Shown: piece after piece, positions 26,801 through 40,700 of the stretch
How positions within the stretch are numbered: position 1 is the stretch's first letter
How the letters are laid out: the number at the start of each line of letters is the position of its first letter
Source: Symbiodinium natans
Taxonomy: Eukaryota; Sar; Dinophyceae; Suessiales; Symbiodiniaceae
Direction: 5' to 3'
Assembly (NCBI GenBank): GCA_905221605.1
Contig: CAJNDS010002283.1
Location: 367,486-431,485, forward strand
DNA length: 64,000 nucleotides
Program-made: the position numbers and the translations under genes
The notes under the pieces: generated by a model
Seen by the model: the letters and a program-made list of their open reading frames with translations, nothing else
What the model was told of the DNA's origin: nothing
The model's database searches: none

Positions 26801-29800
26801 AAACCCTTTGTCAGGGTGTTGGTGAGCAGCTCTAGAGTCGAGTCTTCTCAGGTCCATCAGTGAGTGCTTATCACACATACTGTAAGGTTAATACTATTGA
26901 TACCCCATATAGCGTTTGGGTTTAGGGTACCTAGGGACGACTTGGGCCTTGAAGGCCAATGTATACAACAATGAGGTACACAGACCCTTCGGGATAATCA
27001 ATGGATGCTGATTTTGGATGAATGCAGCCGCCGTCTTTCCTTGCAACCGGGCTGCCCAATACCAGACACAAGGCCAACCCTGTATAGGCCTGAACCCGGC
27101 TGAAAGCGTCCGCTCGCCTCCATGCATGTGGATAGGGTTTAGGGTTTAGGGTTGAGGGTTGAGGGTTTAGGGTTTAGGGTTTAGGGTTTAGGGTTTAGGG
27201 AATACCAACCTCACGTTGATCGGTGAGGCTTGGCTGAAGGACTTGGAGCGTGCCTTGGAAGTCATTGAGGAGTTCGCCCACGATGACTCTTGGGCAGCGT
27301 TTAGGCTAGGAGGGGGGAGGGGGCTTTTCAAGTATAGGCCAACCCCAAACTCCCTAAACCCCTCTAAGCCCTCCAAACCCTCGAAACCCTCTAAACCCTC
27401 CAAACCCTCTAAACCCTCCAAACCCTCCAAACCCCCTAAACCCTCTAAACCCTCCAAACCCTCCAAACCCTCCAAACCCTCCAAACCCTCCAAACCCTCC
27501 AAACCCTCCAAACCCTCTAAACCCTCTAAACCCTCTAAACCCTCTAAACCCTCCAAACCCTCTAAACCCTCCAAACCCTCCAAACCCCCTAGACCCTCCA
27601 AACCCTCCAAACCCTCCAAACCCTCTAAACCCTCTAAACCCTACACCCGAATAAATCTACGCCGGAAGTTCCTTTACGGTTTTAGGGTTTAGGGTTTAGG
27701 GTTTAAAGGTTTGGGAACCCAGGGCCCGAAACCCTGCAACCCACGCAGCCCTCAAGCCGAGTCGTCCCTAAATGCACCCTAAGTTTCCCCTTATGCGCTT
27801 GGCCTGGTCCAGGCCCCCGGCTTCTGCTTCGGTAGGGCTCCGGGAGGTTAGGGTTCGCTTCGAGGGTTCAGGGTTCAGGGTTCAGGGTTCAGGGTTCAGG
27901 GTTCAGGGTTCAGGGTTTAGGGTTTAGGGTTTAGGGTTTAGGGTTTAGGGTTTAGGGTTTAGGGTTTATAGGGGTTCGGGCCCAAGAGACCCTAAACCCT
28001 CCAGAACCCTCAGCCCACAGCCCAGAAACCCTAAACCCCAACACCCAAAACAAGAAGCCAGAAGTCCTAAACCCCAGAACCCCAAGGCCTTTGCATCCAC
28101 TGCCATAGTCTCTAACTAGGATGCCCAGTGGTACCCTTATTCCCTTTTTGGGGGGTTTAGGTTCCCTTAAAAACCCCTTTAAGCAAAAAGGGGCACCCTT
28201 TTTAAGCCTAGGTTACTGGGCAGCCTAGCTAAAGCGCCCGAAGTGTCCCAAGTGCTACAGCCTTGGCATCCCTAAACCCTAAACCCTAAACCCTAAACCC
28301 TAAACCCTAAGCCCTAAACCCTAAACCCTAAACCCTAAACCCTAAACCCTAAACCTAAACCCTAAACCCTAAACCCTAAACCCTAAACCCTAAACCCTAA
28401 ACCCTAAACCCTAAACCCTAAACCCTAAACCCTAAACCCTAAACCTAAACACCAAACCCTACAGATCCCTCCCGAGGACTTCCGTTGCTTCCTGACCTCC
28501 GAGCCGCCTGGAGCCATGCAGGGCAAGCTCTGGGCACCCTGGGCGCATGTGGGTAGGGTTTAGGGTTTAGGGTTTGGGGTTTGGGGTTTGGGGTTTGGGG
28601 TTTGGGGTTTAGGGTTTAAGGTTTTGGGTTTAGGGTTTAGGGTTTAGGGTTTGGGGTTTCGGGTTTGGGGTTTAGGGTTCAGGGTTTAGGGTTTAGGGTT
28701 TAGGGTTTGGGGTGGAGGGGAGCTCCGGAGTCGAGGGTTTAGAATTTAGGGTTCTGGGTTCTTTGAGGTTGTCGTGGGTTACCTGGGGTCTAGGTGTAGG
28801 GTTTCGGGGTTTGCGTGGTTTGGGGTTTAAGGCTTAGGGGCTTTGGGTTTTTTGGCGTTCTTGCGTTTTGTGTTTTTGGTCTTGCGTTTGGTTTTTTTGG
28901 TTTGGTTTGTTTCGCTTCAGGCCTGGGGTTTAGGGCCTAGGGGATTTCTCCCTGGTTTCAGGGTCTTGGGGTGTAGAGCTTTGTTGTTTTGGTTTTGGGT
29001 CCCAGGGGCGTTGGGAGTTTAGGGTTCTGGGTTTATGGGTTTTAGGGGGTTTGGGGTTTTTTGAGGCCCGGGTTTACCTCACTCCCCCCTGACTTTCTAG
29101 ACAAGCTAAGCTGTAAGGTTGGGTTTAGGGTTTAGGGTTTAGGGTTTAGGGTTTAGGGTTTAGGGTTTAGGGTTTAGGGTTTAGGGTTTAGGGTTTACGG
29201 TTTAGGGTTTAGGGTTTAGGGTTTGTGGGCCTTGCTTCGGGCTGGGGATAGCCTGGGATCCCATCGCCAAGGCTGGCTTCTTGCTGCAGGAATTGTAGGG
29301 TATAGTATGGTATGGTGTAGGTTTTCGTGTTTGGGGTTGAGGGTTTGAGTTTATGAGCCGGCTGTTCTTTGCAGACTTCGGTGTTCAAAACACACCCCTA
29401 GACAGCCTCCGCACCGCTTCCAGCGATCGAGCCGGGCTATTTGGTCTGGTCCAAGACTGCGAAGACACATTAACACAGTCAGCTTGCCTGCGCGCTGAGC
29501 TTGAGCTCTGTGTTGAACAAGCGAGTTTGGGCTCAATAAACTAGGAACGCTGGCCGACGATTGGACGGAACGTGGAGTGTGGGATTCAAATGACGAGCTT
29601 ATTGCATCGAGGATGTTTAGGGTTTAGGGTCTAGGTTTAGGGTTTTTTAAGGTCTAGGCTCCATAAGGGTTTCGGGTTAGGGTTTAGGGTTTAGGGTTTC
29701 GGGTTTAGGGCTTAGGGGTTAGGGTTCAGGGCTTAGGGTTTAGGGTTTAGGGTTTAGGGTTTAGGACCCCCAAAATCTCAGCCCCCAGCCCGAGCTCCTC

Positions 29801-32800
29801 AAGCCAGCGCCCTGCCTCTGAGGACCTTATCCCGGAGCCCATCCTGCAGAGGCAGGGCAGCCTTCAGGTCTGTGGGTTTAGGGTTTAGGGTTTAGGGTTT
29901 GGGGTTTAGGGTTTAGGGTTTAGGGTTTAGGGTTTAGGGTTTAGGGTTTAGGGTTTAGGGGGTTTTCAGGGGTTTAGGGCAGCTTTCAGGTCTTTCAGGG
30001 CAGCTTTCGGGTCTTTGGGGCTTGGGGTCTGGGCTTTAGGCTGTTTAGGGGGTTTTGCTGCCCTATGCTCACCAACATGCTGAACCAACGCGGACAACAT
30101 GCAGCACTACCGTGGCCACGCTTGCTGCGCCTCCGTGGAGGTAACCCTAAAAGTCATGGCAGTCCACGTTTCGTGGGCTTTGGTTCCCAAGCGGTGTCCA
30201 GTCTTCCCACGGACCGGGTGGACGAAGTACGATGCAGCCGTCGGTTGGTGTGGCTTACTCTCGTCTTGCCGCAACCTCCTTGCCAAGGTGACCCAGCGAA
30301 TCAGTACCGGGTTTAAGATTTGTAGGGTTTAAGGTTTCGGCGTTAAGTTTTTTGGGGATTAGGCCCAATTCTGGTAAGGCACCATGATAGGGTTTACGTG
30401 GGTTCTAGGATGGAGGGCTAGGCCGTTGTTCTTGGGAGAAGACCAAGTCCCTCAAGCCCCCCAAGCCTGCACCCTAAACGAGGTTTAGGGTTTAGGGTAA
30501 GCCTAAACCCTAAACCCTAAACCCCAAACCCTAAACCCTAAACGCCCTTTGACCCCAAGCCCAGAACTGGGGGGGGGGGGGGGGCTTTATTCATGTAGGC
30601 TTACGGCAACCTTGACTGGCCCGCAGACCCCCGACCGCTATTTTTCAGGGCTTCTAGCTTACAGGCTTCAGAGGTAAGGGTTCGCATGTAGGGCTCACAT
30701 GTTAGGGTTTAGGGTTTAGGGTTTAGGGTTTAGGGTTTAGGGTTTAGGGTTTAGGGTTTAGGGTTTTAGGCTACGTTGTTGTTTCTAGAAGCACGCCAAA
30801 GCCGCTCTGAGACCCCACAGTAGAGCCATGAGTCCCCTTACGCTAGACCTGTGCCCTTAAGCCCTTCACCCTACACCCTACACCCTACACCCTACACCCT
30901 ACGCCCTAAACCCTAAACCCTAAACCCTAAACCCTAAACCCTAAACCCCAAGCCCTGAACCCTAAACCCTAAATCCCAACTAAACTAAACACGCGCGAGT
31001 TGTGCAGGTGCATCAAGGTCGCGGATGAGGCGCCCAGCGACTTGAAGTCCAACCTCCGCCGCGCCTACTCCAAGTTCACCCAGGAGTTATTGGGAAGGAT
31101 GTTTAGGGTTTAGGGTTTAGGGTTTAGGGTTCTTAAGGGAGGGGGGTTCAAGGGAGTTATGTCCCTAAGGCTCCCTAAGCTTCCCTAAGGTTCCCTAGGT
31201 ACCTACCCTCCATGAATCCCTCTCCGATAAAGGAGTCGGGGGAGTTTCTAAACAATCATTTGTCCTTTTTTCCATATGGATAAGCATGAGCAGTCGAGAT
31301 CGCACTATTTTGAGATTTCCTAAAGCATCGTATCGTAGCAGGGCATATCATAGCACAGCATTTATAAGTAAGGGGTTTAACTAAAATTCATGTGCAAATA
31401 TAAATACGGGTTCATGTAAATATAGAAGTTCATTCTGTGTTATGTGCAAACATACATTCAAATTCAAACCTTTTAATTTTAAATTTGATAGGTATGTTTT
31501 TTTAAAATACATATTGAATTCACACGGTCGACATGAAGACAGATACAAATTGTACATCTGAATACACATAAAGGAACAGAAACAAGTAAACAGAGAATGA
31601 ATGAATCAGTAGGTAGGTAAAAGCACATGTAAGTCAATAAATATTACATAGAATGAAAAATCTGTACACGTATACAGTACACATAATATACACATGGCTC
31701 GAGCATCTGCTGGAAAGCTTTGGCCCCTACACATGAAGGACCACAATCACACCCCTCAAGCAAAGCTAAGCCCTAACCAACTTCATAATTTCCATAAACC
31801 ACAAACCCCAAGCCCCAAACGGTTTAGGGTTTAGGTTTTAGGGTTTAGCCCTCAACCCCTAAACCCGAAATCCTGACCTCCCAACCCTGCTAAAAGTTTT
31901 CTGACTCCCGGGCCTTGCGGGCTGCCATCTTCGCGCTGCCTCGCAGGAGAATATCGATGCCTGCATGAAGCCCCGAGAGCATCTTGCCTGGTTGGTATAC
32001 TACTGTACCCATTGCTTAAGGAGCCCTTTAAAGATGTTCTTCCTTATAAGGGTATTGGAGAGGTTCTTGTTTGTTTTGGAGGTTCTTAGCAGCAAATCGG
32101 CAAGCGTAGTATGGGGTTTGGGCTTCAGGGATTTAGGGGGAGAGTGCACTTGAGTGCACGTCTCAGCGGAAACCGCGCGTTCCTATGGCGATAATGACAT
32201 GCAGAGGCAAATGTATGGGTGTAGGGTTTGGGTCAGGGCTTGTAGGGTCTGCTTACTTAGCCAATCGTTGAACTTTAGACTTTTTGGGTTTCCTTATTTA
32301 GTATGAATAATAATGTTTAACCTCTTTTCCCTTGGTTATTGGAGAAGTAAGTCGAAGGTTTTGGACGTTTTAGAGGCTTTAGGCATGATGGCGCAACCTC
32401 TGAACCCTAAACCCTAAACCCTAAACCCTAAACCCTAAACCCTAAACCCTAAACCCTAAACCCTAAACCCTAAACCCGGCAGACAACTCCCAGATTCGAT
32501 TCCGCTGAGGTTTAAGGCCACGCTCTTTGCCCTCTGCTTCTTTCACTCGCTGATCTCAGGAGCACTGCCGGTCAGAGATGGTTTCTTCTTCTAGGATGCC
32601 CAGTAGTACCCTTATTCCCTTTTTTGGGGGGGTTTCTGTTCCCTTATAAACCCCTTTAAGCAAAAAAGGGCACCCTTGATAAGCCTAGGTTACTGGGCAG
32701 CCTAGACTTAGTTTAGGGGCACAAAGGTTGCAGACGGGCACGAGTCAATCGAGCAGCTTCGGTTTCAGGGGTTCATTTTTCCCGGAGTCGGATTTAGCAT

Positions 32801-34707
32801 TGGATTTCCCGTTTCCAAAGGCACCTTCTTACATGACCAGATAGCTATACCGAGGAAGTTCACCCTAAGCCTGAAGTGCACCAAACGAAGGATGGGCATA
32901 AGCCACTGGGTGTAACAAGGAAGTTGAACCCTCCCTAAACCCTAAACCCGAAACCCTAAACCCTAAACCCCAAACCCGAAACCCTAAGTCCACGAAAAGC
33001 AAGATGAGTATAAGCCACTGGGTGCATAAGGGGGCTTCTGGCGGGTCCAGTGCAAGGGGTCATGTGAGTTCTAAGGCTGCAGGCTTGTTCGCCTTGCCCT
33101 AAGTCAGGGATTTAGGGTTTAGGGTTTAGGGTTTAGGGTTTAGGGTTTAGGGCTCAGGGGTTTAGGGTTTAGAGGGTTTAGGGTTTGGGGCTTCCGGTTT
33201 AGGCTTTAGGGTCTAGGGCAAGGGTTTAGGGTAACTCGTAGCCCGCCTCATCCTGAAGCCCCAACCCCAGACCAGCCAGTTCCCAAGAAGAAGGCAGAGC
33301 CCAGCGCCTCAAAGGGCATTGTGGGGTTTAGGGTTTAGGGTTTAGGGTTTAGGGTTCCGGGTTTAGGGTTTAGGGTTTAGGGTGCAGGGTGTGTGGGGCC
33401 AAGGAGATCCTGTTCCCGAGGTGAGGATTGTCCTAAGTTAGGGTTCAAGGTTTTTGAAAGTCTTGAGGGCTTAGGGTTGCGGAGGACACCCAGCCTGAGC
33501 CCAAACTACGAACACCCAAATCCGGAAGCCCTCAACGCCCCAAACCCTGCAAGGTTTAGGGCTTTATGGTTTAGGGTATTGGGTAACCCTACATGAGCAT
33601 CAGTCAATCCCTAAGCCCTAAACCCTAAACCCCAAACCCTAAACCTCAAACCCAGATCCCAGGACGCATTAAATTCGGCGCCCAGGGCTGGCGGGGCGCT
33701 CAGCGGTCTTAGGGTTGTCCTCCCAGCTGTTCCCAAGAGCGTTTGGGGGGGGTTTGGGGTTTAAGGGCTTATCGGGGTGGTATTTAGGGTTTAGGGTTTA
33801 GGGTTTAGGGTTTAGGGTTTTGGATCCCTATCACAATGCGGCACCTAGTATTTAGGGTACCCCCAAAAGGGATCATAACTTTGACAGCCACCCCTAGGTG
33901 TCAGGCTTTAGGGCTTAGGGTTTAGGAAACGGTGTCCCAGTGTATCTGGGTCTCGGACGGCTGTGGAACAGCAAGAGGGCTTTGGGTTAGGCTGATTCAT
34001 GCTTCATGGCACCTGGGTCTTATAAAGCTGTGTCGGGTAAGGGTTTCGCCATTGCCGAGCTTGCGGCGCCCTAAACCCTAAACCCTGAACCCTGAACCCT
34101 GAACCCTGAACCCTAAACCCTAAACCCTAAACCCTAAACCCTAAACCCTAAACCCTAAACCCCAAACCCCAAACCCCCAAACCCCAAACCAAACCCCTCC
34201 ACTCCCTAACTCGAAGTCAGGGTCTCGACTCTGCGGCCAGGTCCAAGAAGTATCCGTTCAACGACGGCGACTTGACAATCTGCTGGAGCCCCAAGGGGGT
34301 GTCACACTCGAAACCCGAAACCTGAACTTGGTTTAGGGTTAGGGTTTAGGGTTTAGGGTTTAGGGTGAAACCCTTAACCCCACAGGTGTTTTGCAATGTT
34401 GTCAGTTTCGGGATTGGTGGTTTAGTTGGAGACGAGGATGTATCACAGCACGGGGCATTTCCAAAGGAAGCTTCAAGGGACCAAAGGAGGGACTCTTTAT
34501 GAGGGACCTCAGGGGTAATGCAGGTGTAATGTAGGGGCTGCTTATGTTTATAGGGACTGCATACGGTGTGTATAGATTATTCAGTAAATCAGTAAATACA
34601 TTAAGCAATAATTGAATCAATAAGTAAATAAATACATCAATGAATAAATACATAAATAAATGCACCAAATACATACATACATATACATACATACATACAT
34701 ACATACA

Positions 34708-34741
<34 letters not shown>

Positions 34742-37700
34742 CACATACTTTTGTTGTTTATTTGTCTATCTATTTACTTAGTTTTCTGTTTGTATATGTA
34801 CGGGATATATAGGGGGATAAGATTAAGGGTCCCTTCTAGGGATCCCTCCCTACATCCCCTAAGAAGCTCGTGCGCCCCATTAGAGCTCAGCATGCTGTCT
34901 ACCTGGAGCCTCCCTAAACCCTAAATGGACTAAACCCTAAACCCTAAACCCTAAACCCTAAACCCTAAACCCTAAACCCTAAACCCTAAACCCTAAACCC
35001 TGTATTTCTCATCACAGGGGCATTTTGTCCAAAGGGCTAACTTCGCATCAAGGCCCAACAACGCCTCGGACCTCGTCCAGTTTCTTGATTTCTTCACGCG
35101 CTGCTGGTTTTCCGAACAGGAAAACGCTCGAACTTGAGCCAGATCGGCCTTGAGCTCTGTGCTCGGCTCTGGGCTGTCTGACCGTCGCGGAGGGCCTTCA
35201 GTAAAGAGGGCCAGGATAGACGCCGCACCGAAGGGCGAGTTTGTTGTGGGAATGGCCGCCCAGGATGGTAGCGCCGGTGGGCGCGAGCGTCGCAGACGTG
35301 AAAAGCCATGGCAATGAGGTACGAGCCAGCAAACTACCGATCGACAACGGCCGAGGGGCAAAGTGAGAAGTAGCAGACCTGCTTGCCAACCCTAAACCCT
35401 CAACCCTCAACCCTAAACCCTAAACCCTAACCCTAAACCCTAAGCCCTAAACCCTAAACCCTAAACCCTCAACCCTTAACCCTCAACCCTCAACCCTCAG
35501 CCCTACAGCCCTACACGAGGGTTAGCCTCGCAAATCGCCTCCCAACGCTCCGCGACCGTAATACCGACCCAGGGCCCCAGATTGCTAGCAAAAGCAGGCT
35601 TCTTGCAGGTGTTTTTTTTGGTGGTAGCATAGGCTCCTGTTACACTGTTACATATTGCCATGTTCATATAGAGGTAAGTTCACTATTATTCCCCACCTTC
35701 GGTGTGGGGTTTTTAGATTTTAAACTCAACTCTTCTCGGACGGAACTCTTCTCCTCGCCCGGAACTCTTCTCCTCGCCCGGTCTACTCCCAGAGACTCCC
35801 CGGAGTGCCCAACCCCAGAGACTCCCTGGAGTGCCCAACCCCAAGAGACTTGTTGGAGTGTCAGAGAATTCTTGGAGTGCCCACCCAGAGACTCCTGGAG
35901 TGCCCAACCCCAGAGTCTCCCTCGAGTGCCCAACCGCAAGAGACTCCCCGGAGTGCCCAACCCAGAGACTCCCTGAAATGCCCAACCCCAATCCAAATCC
36001 CTGAGGTGGGGATGTTCGAAGTAAAATAATCGTTTATGTATTTATTTATTCGCATATATAAATACATATATAGCATATGTGTGTGCACACACATATATGA
36101 GAATATTAATAAAGAAGAGAGCCCCTACTACATATGCCACTCTGGTCGAACAACCCAGAGCTCTGAACTAAACCGAACCCTGAACCGTTCGACGGGTTAG
36201 GGGCCCTTGGCCCTAAACAATCCTACGCCCTCAACCCTTCTAACCCTCAACCCTAAACCCTCAACCCTCAAGCCTAAACCGTAAACCGTAAAACCCTCAA
36301 CCCTCAACCCTAAATCCTAAACCCTAAACCCTAAACCCTAAACTCTAAACTCTAAACTGAACAGTCCAAAGCCAGAAGCAACCCTCCAGCCTGAGCAGCC
36401 CTCCACCCCAGGCAGCCCTATGCCTCGCACCAAAGCACCGATTCTTTGTTTGATGCTTCTAGAGGGAGGTTGAACCCTAAACCCTGTTGAAATCCTAAAC
36501 CCTAAACACTTAAACCCAAAACCTGAAGCTTTAAGCCTGAAACCCTAAGCCCGAAGCCCTAAGCCCTAAGCCCTAAGCCCTAAGCCCTAAGCCCTAAGCC
36601 CTAAGCCCTAAGCCCTAATCCCTAAGCCCTAAGCCCTAAGCCCTAAGCCCCTAAACCCCAAGCCCTAAACACCCAAGCCCTAAACCCTGAACCCCTTCTT
36701 CCCTGTGCTCAGGTGGCCAGGTGCTGAAGAACTACCTCAACAACGCGGAGAACCTGGGGACGGAGGTGTGGGCAGGGTTTAGGGTTTAGGGTTTAGGGTT
36801 TAGCATTTAGTTTTAGGGTTTTGCGCTTAGGGTTTTGGGTTTTGGGTTTTGGGTTTTGGGTTTTGGGTTTTGGGTTTTGGGTTTTGGCGTTTAGTGGGAG
36901 TGGGTTGGAAGGCTTTAGGGTTTTTTGGTGAGTTTAGGGTCAAGGGTTTAGGGTTTGGGTTTTAGAGGCTAAGGGTGTGTAGGATTTAGGTTTAGGGGTT
37001 TGGGCGTTGAGTGGTTAAGGGGGTTTACGGTTTAGGGTTTTGGGGGCTTGGGGGTAGGGTTTAGGGGTTTACGGTAGGTGCCATTGAGTTTTCGGGCTGT
37101 GTGGGTACTTCTCTAATTTAGGTTCCTCTTGTATAGTATGCAACCCTAGAAACAGGATCCCAAGATGAACGCTAATTTGGAGACTACCCATGTAATTTAC
37201 CCTGAACCTTAAACCCTAAAACCTAAACCCTAAACCCTAAACCCTAAACCCTAAACCCTAAACCCTAAACCCTAAACCCTAAACCGGTTTAGGAGTATAT
37301 AGAGGCTGCAGCTCCAGGTTTAAGGTGTCGTTTTGCCCAGAGCGCGGGCTTCGCGTAAATCCCAAGCTGCAACCTTCCCAGTTCCTGAAGCACGAGGTTT
37401 AGGGTTTAGGGTTTAGGGTTTAGGGTTTAGGGTTTAGGGTTTAGGGTTTAGGGTTTAGGGCAAAGTTTAGGGTCCAGGTCTTAGGGTTTACGGTTCACTT
37501 CCTCTCCCTCCCCAAAGCAGGTTCCCTGGCCGGATCTCCGCTACATCTTCGGCGAGATCATGTACGGAGGCCACATCACCGACCCTGGTCCCACAAGCTA
37601 TCCCGGTTTAGGGTTTGGGGTTTGGGGTTTAGGGTTTAGGGTTTAGGGTTTAGGGTTTAGGGTTTAGGGTTTAGGGTTTAGGGTTTAGGACCACATCACC

Positions 37701-40700
37701 GACCCTTGTCCCAGAGGTCGCCCCACCAAGCTGCTGACGTCTTGTGTTTATTCGGGATTTAGAGTTTAGGGTTTGTGGCTTTAGTGCCCTTCTACAGCCG
37801 AAAAGAAGTGAACCCCCACCTTGGATTTTCCCAAACTCTACAATCCTGGGATTTAGTCAGTTGTTGGAAGATGTCGGCTGCCCTAAACCCTAAACCCTAA
37901 ACCCTAAACCCGTAGCCATTTTGGCTCAAGTCGCCGTGAACCAGCTCAGAAAGCCTCGAGCCGTAGAATCCTCTTCCGATCACCATGCAGCTCATCTACA
38001 AGAAGAATGCCATGGTTACACTGTCGGAGATAGCCACCGCGCATGGCGTGGGGTGCACTGGACACGCGGGCGTGCATGTGGGAGTGCACTTTTATTGTAA
38101 AATATAAAGAGAAGAAGAGAAGAGAATTTGTCTTTTGGTTCGTGTTTTTGGTTATGTTTTTTTGTATTTTGCTTTTGAGTGTTATTAGCATGATTATCAT
38201 TATTAGCATTCTTAGTATTATTTCGCTAAACTGCCGGTTAAACCGAGGACGTGCTGGATCACCCCAGCACTTGCAGCGGAAATCGAAGCAGTAAAGCAGC
38301 GTAGGCTACATGGACACCCTCAGGCCACTCAGGAATACAAAAGGCTCAAAACACAGGCTCGCAAAGTAAAACGCCACTGGCTAAGGGATCAGGTCCTGCA
38401 ATCTCATAATCAGGGGGCGCAAGCGCTTTGGCGGAACCTCCGTAAAATGAAAGCGGGCTTTAGAGAAAGAAAATCCAGGCTTAAAAAGGAAGGTCGGCCG
38501 GTACCTTGGGATAAACAGCATGAGGCTTTCGCAGACCACCTCGCCAAAGTGCAATGGGGTCCCACCACGGTCACGGCAGAAGAAAGGGAATTGCTACGGG
38601 AGTCACCCCCTTTACACGCGCCCTCGGCTACACCGCCCTTGCCCTTCACGATGATAGAACTCTCTGAAGTTATCAAGCAACTGCGCAAGGCTAAAGCGCC
38701 AGGTCCGGATAATATTCGCAATGAGATGGTGCTACTTCTGGATTACATAGGGGAACAACAGCTATTGGAAATGTTCAACGATTGCTTCAGTAGCGCCACG
38801 GTTCCCCAAGAGTGGAAAGAGGCTCTTATCGTTAGTATCTATAAAGGCAAAGGCTCAGATTCGGACCCTGCTAACTATAGGCCAATTTCCTTACTAAACA
38901 CCTTCATTACTTCAAAAGAGACTTGCTAAAGCGCACGACCATCAGCTTCGGAGCACGCAATTTGGTTTTAGGGCTAATAGATCCACGCAACAACCACTGT
39001 TCGTATTACGCAGATTGCAAGACCTAGCGCTGAAAACAGGCTCTCCCTTTCAGCTGCTATTCCTAGACTGGAGAATGGCGTTTGACAAAGTAGATCATGA
39101 TTCAATGATTATCGCATTGGAGCGCCTTGGAGTACACCGCCAATACGTAGACATTATCAGAGATCTCTACACCAATCAAACATTCTGTACGCGAGGGCCC
39201 TTCGGGGACATCGCCAAGGCTACACCTCACACAGGTATTCGGCAAGGCTGCCCCCTAAGCCCCTACCTATTTATTATGGTTATGACAGTACTTTTCTTCG
39301 ATGTAGACCACAGGCTCCGTACACATGGCACTCCCACTAACTCATGGTCGGTAGGCAAGCCAGTATACGACCTGGAATATGCCGATGACACGCTCCTCAT
39401 TTCGGTTACAAAGCCACAAATGAACGACATACTTAAGGCTATTGAAGTAGAAGCCACCCTATACGGGATGCTGCTGAACAAAGAAAAAACAGTCTTACTG
39501 GAGTACAACGCCGACGCTCCCCAGGTCCTATATTTTGCCGATGGCTCCCCGGTCCCCATAACCACTGACACCAAATATTTAGGCTCACAGGTTACATGGG
39601 AAAAGGCCACTAAGCACGCCATAGAAGCTCGTAAAGTTAAAGCGCACACCTCCTACATCAAGCTGCAACATTTCTGGAGGTCGCGAATCAATTCGAAAAC
39701 TAAAACTAGAATCTTCCATGCCACAATCTTGCCTACTTAACTGTACGGATTGGATACGCTTACTCTGGAAATTAAGCACCTAAAGACCATAGATGCCTGG
39801 TACCACAGATATCTTCGTAGAGCACTAGGAGTTAAGGATTCATATTATGCACACATCTCGAATAGGCGGGTATGGACGCTAGCTGGCCGACCCACGCTAC
39901 CATCCCAAATTCTGACCTCTGCCCAGTTAAAGCAACTGGCAAATAGCTTGGCTACACCGCCCAACAATCCGGTGCACCATGTAGTATACTCTCCGGGTTG
40001 GAAGGATAGAATCAAATTCACCAAGTCTTCACATAGAGGGCACCCTCAAAGATATTGGCTGGAACTCAATACGGAGTATGCATTACCTGCACTTAAAGAA
40101 TACATAAGGCTAAACCGCATAGATACGGAGGAACACAGGCAAGACTTCTTAGGCCTCAAACACCTCCTTAATAAGGACCCCCGCTTCCTGTCTTTCCTGG
40201 AATCTGCGCCGACGCGCTGCCCCCACTTGTTCAAAAGACACGCCAAAGCTCTTGCATGCGCATGGCTGCCATAAAAAAAACCCTAAACCCTAAACCCTAA
40301 ACCCGTCTTGGATTGCACGGATGGTGCTCGCCGCAAGTTGACCGCAGCAGGCCAATGTCACACACACACACACACACTTAGCGCCCTCCAAACTCAGCAG
40401 TGTAGAAGCTTCCCAAAAGTATTTCGCAACCCTAAACTTTAGACCCTAAACCCTAAACCGTAAACCCTAAACCCGCCTCCCGAAAAATCATGAGCCCTAG
40501 AAAGCCAATGGAAGCCCCATATTGTGCATGTCCGACAATAACCTCCCCCATATACCCCCAATGTACTTCAATCCTTCTGAGAGGAACCCCTAAAAAGGGT
40601 TTAGGGTTTGGGGTTCAGGGTTTAGAGTTTATTAGGGTTTTTGGTTTTGAGGTTTAGGGTTCAGCTTTCGGATTTGGGTACGGTAACCCTAAACCTTAAA

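Noticed and set aside
27188-27692. Long open frames with Gly-Leu-Glu (reverse) or Lys-Pro-Ser (forward) repeats
   Set aside because: They come from a 9-base variant of the telomere unit, which cannot contain stops. No splice or start context supports a protein.
33255-33320. A Lys-rich segment ([12 protein letters not shown]) as a dynein exon in intron 40
   Set aside because: Exons 40 and 41 join in phase (SLISG|RIKFG) as in other dyneins. The acceptor would be AG|T, unlike all others. An alternative exon remains possible.
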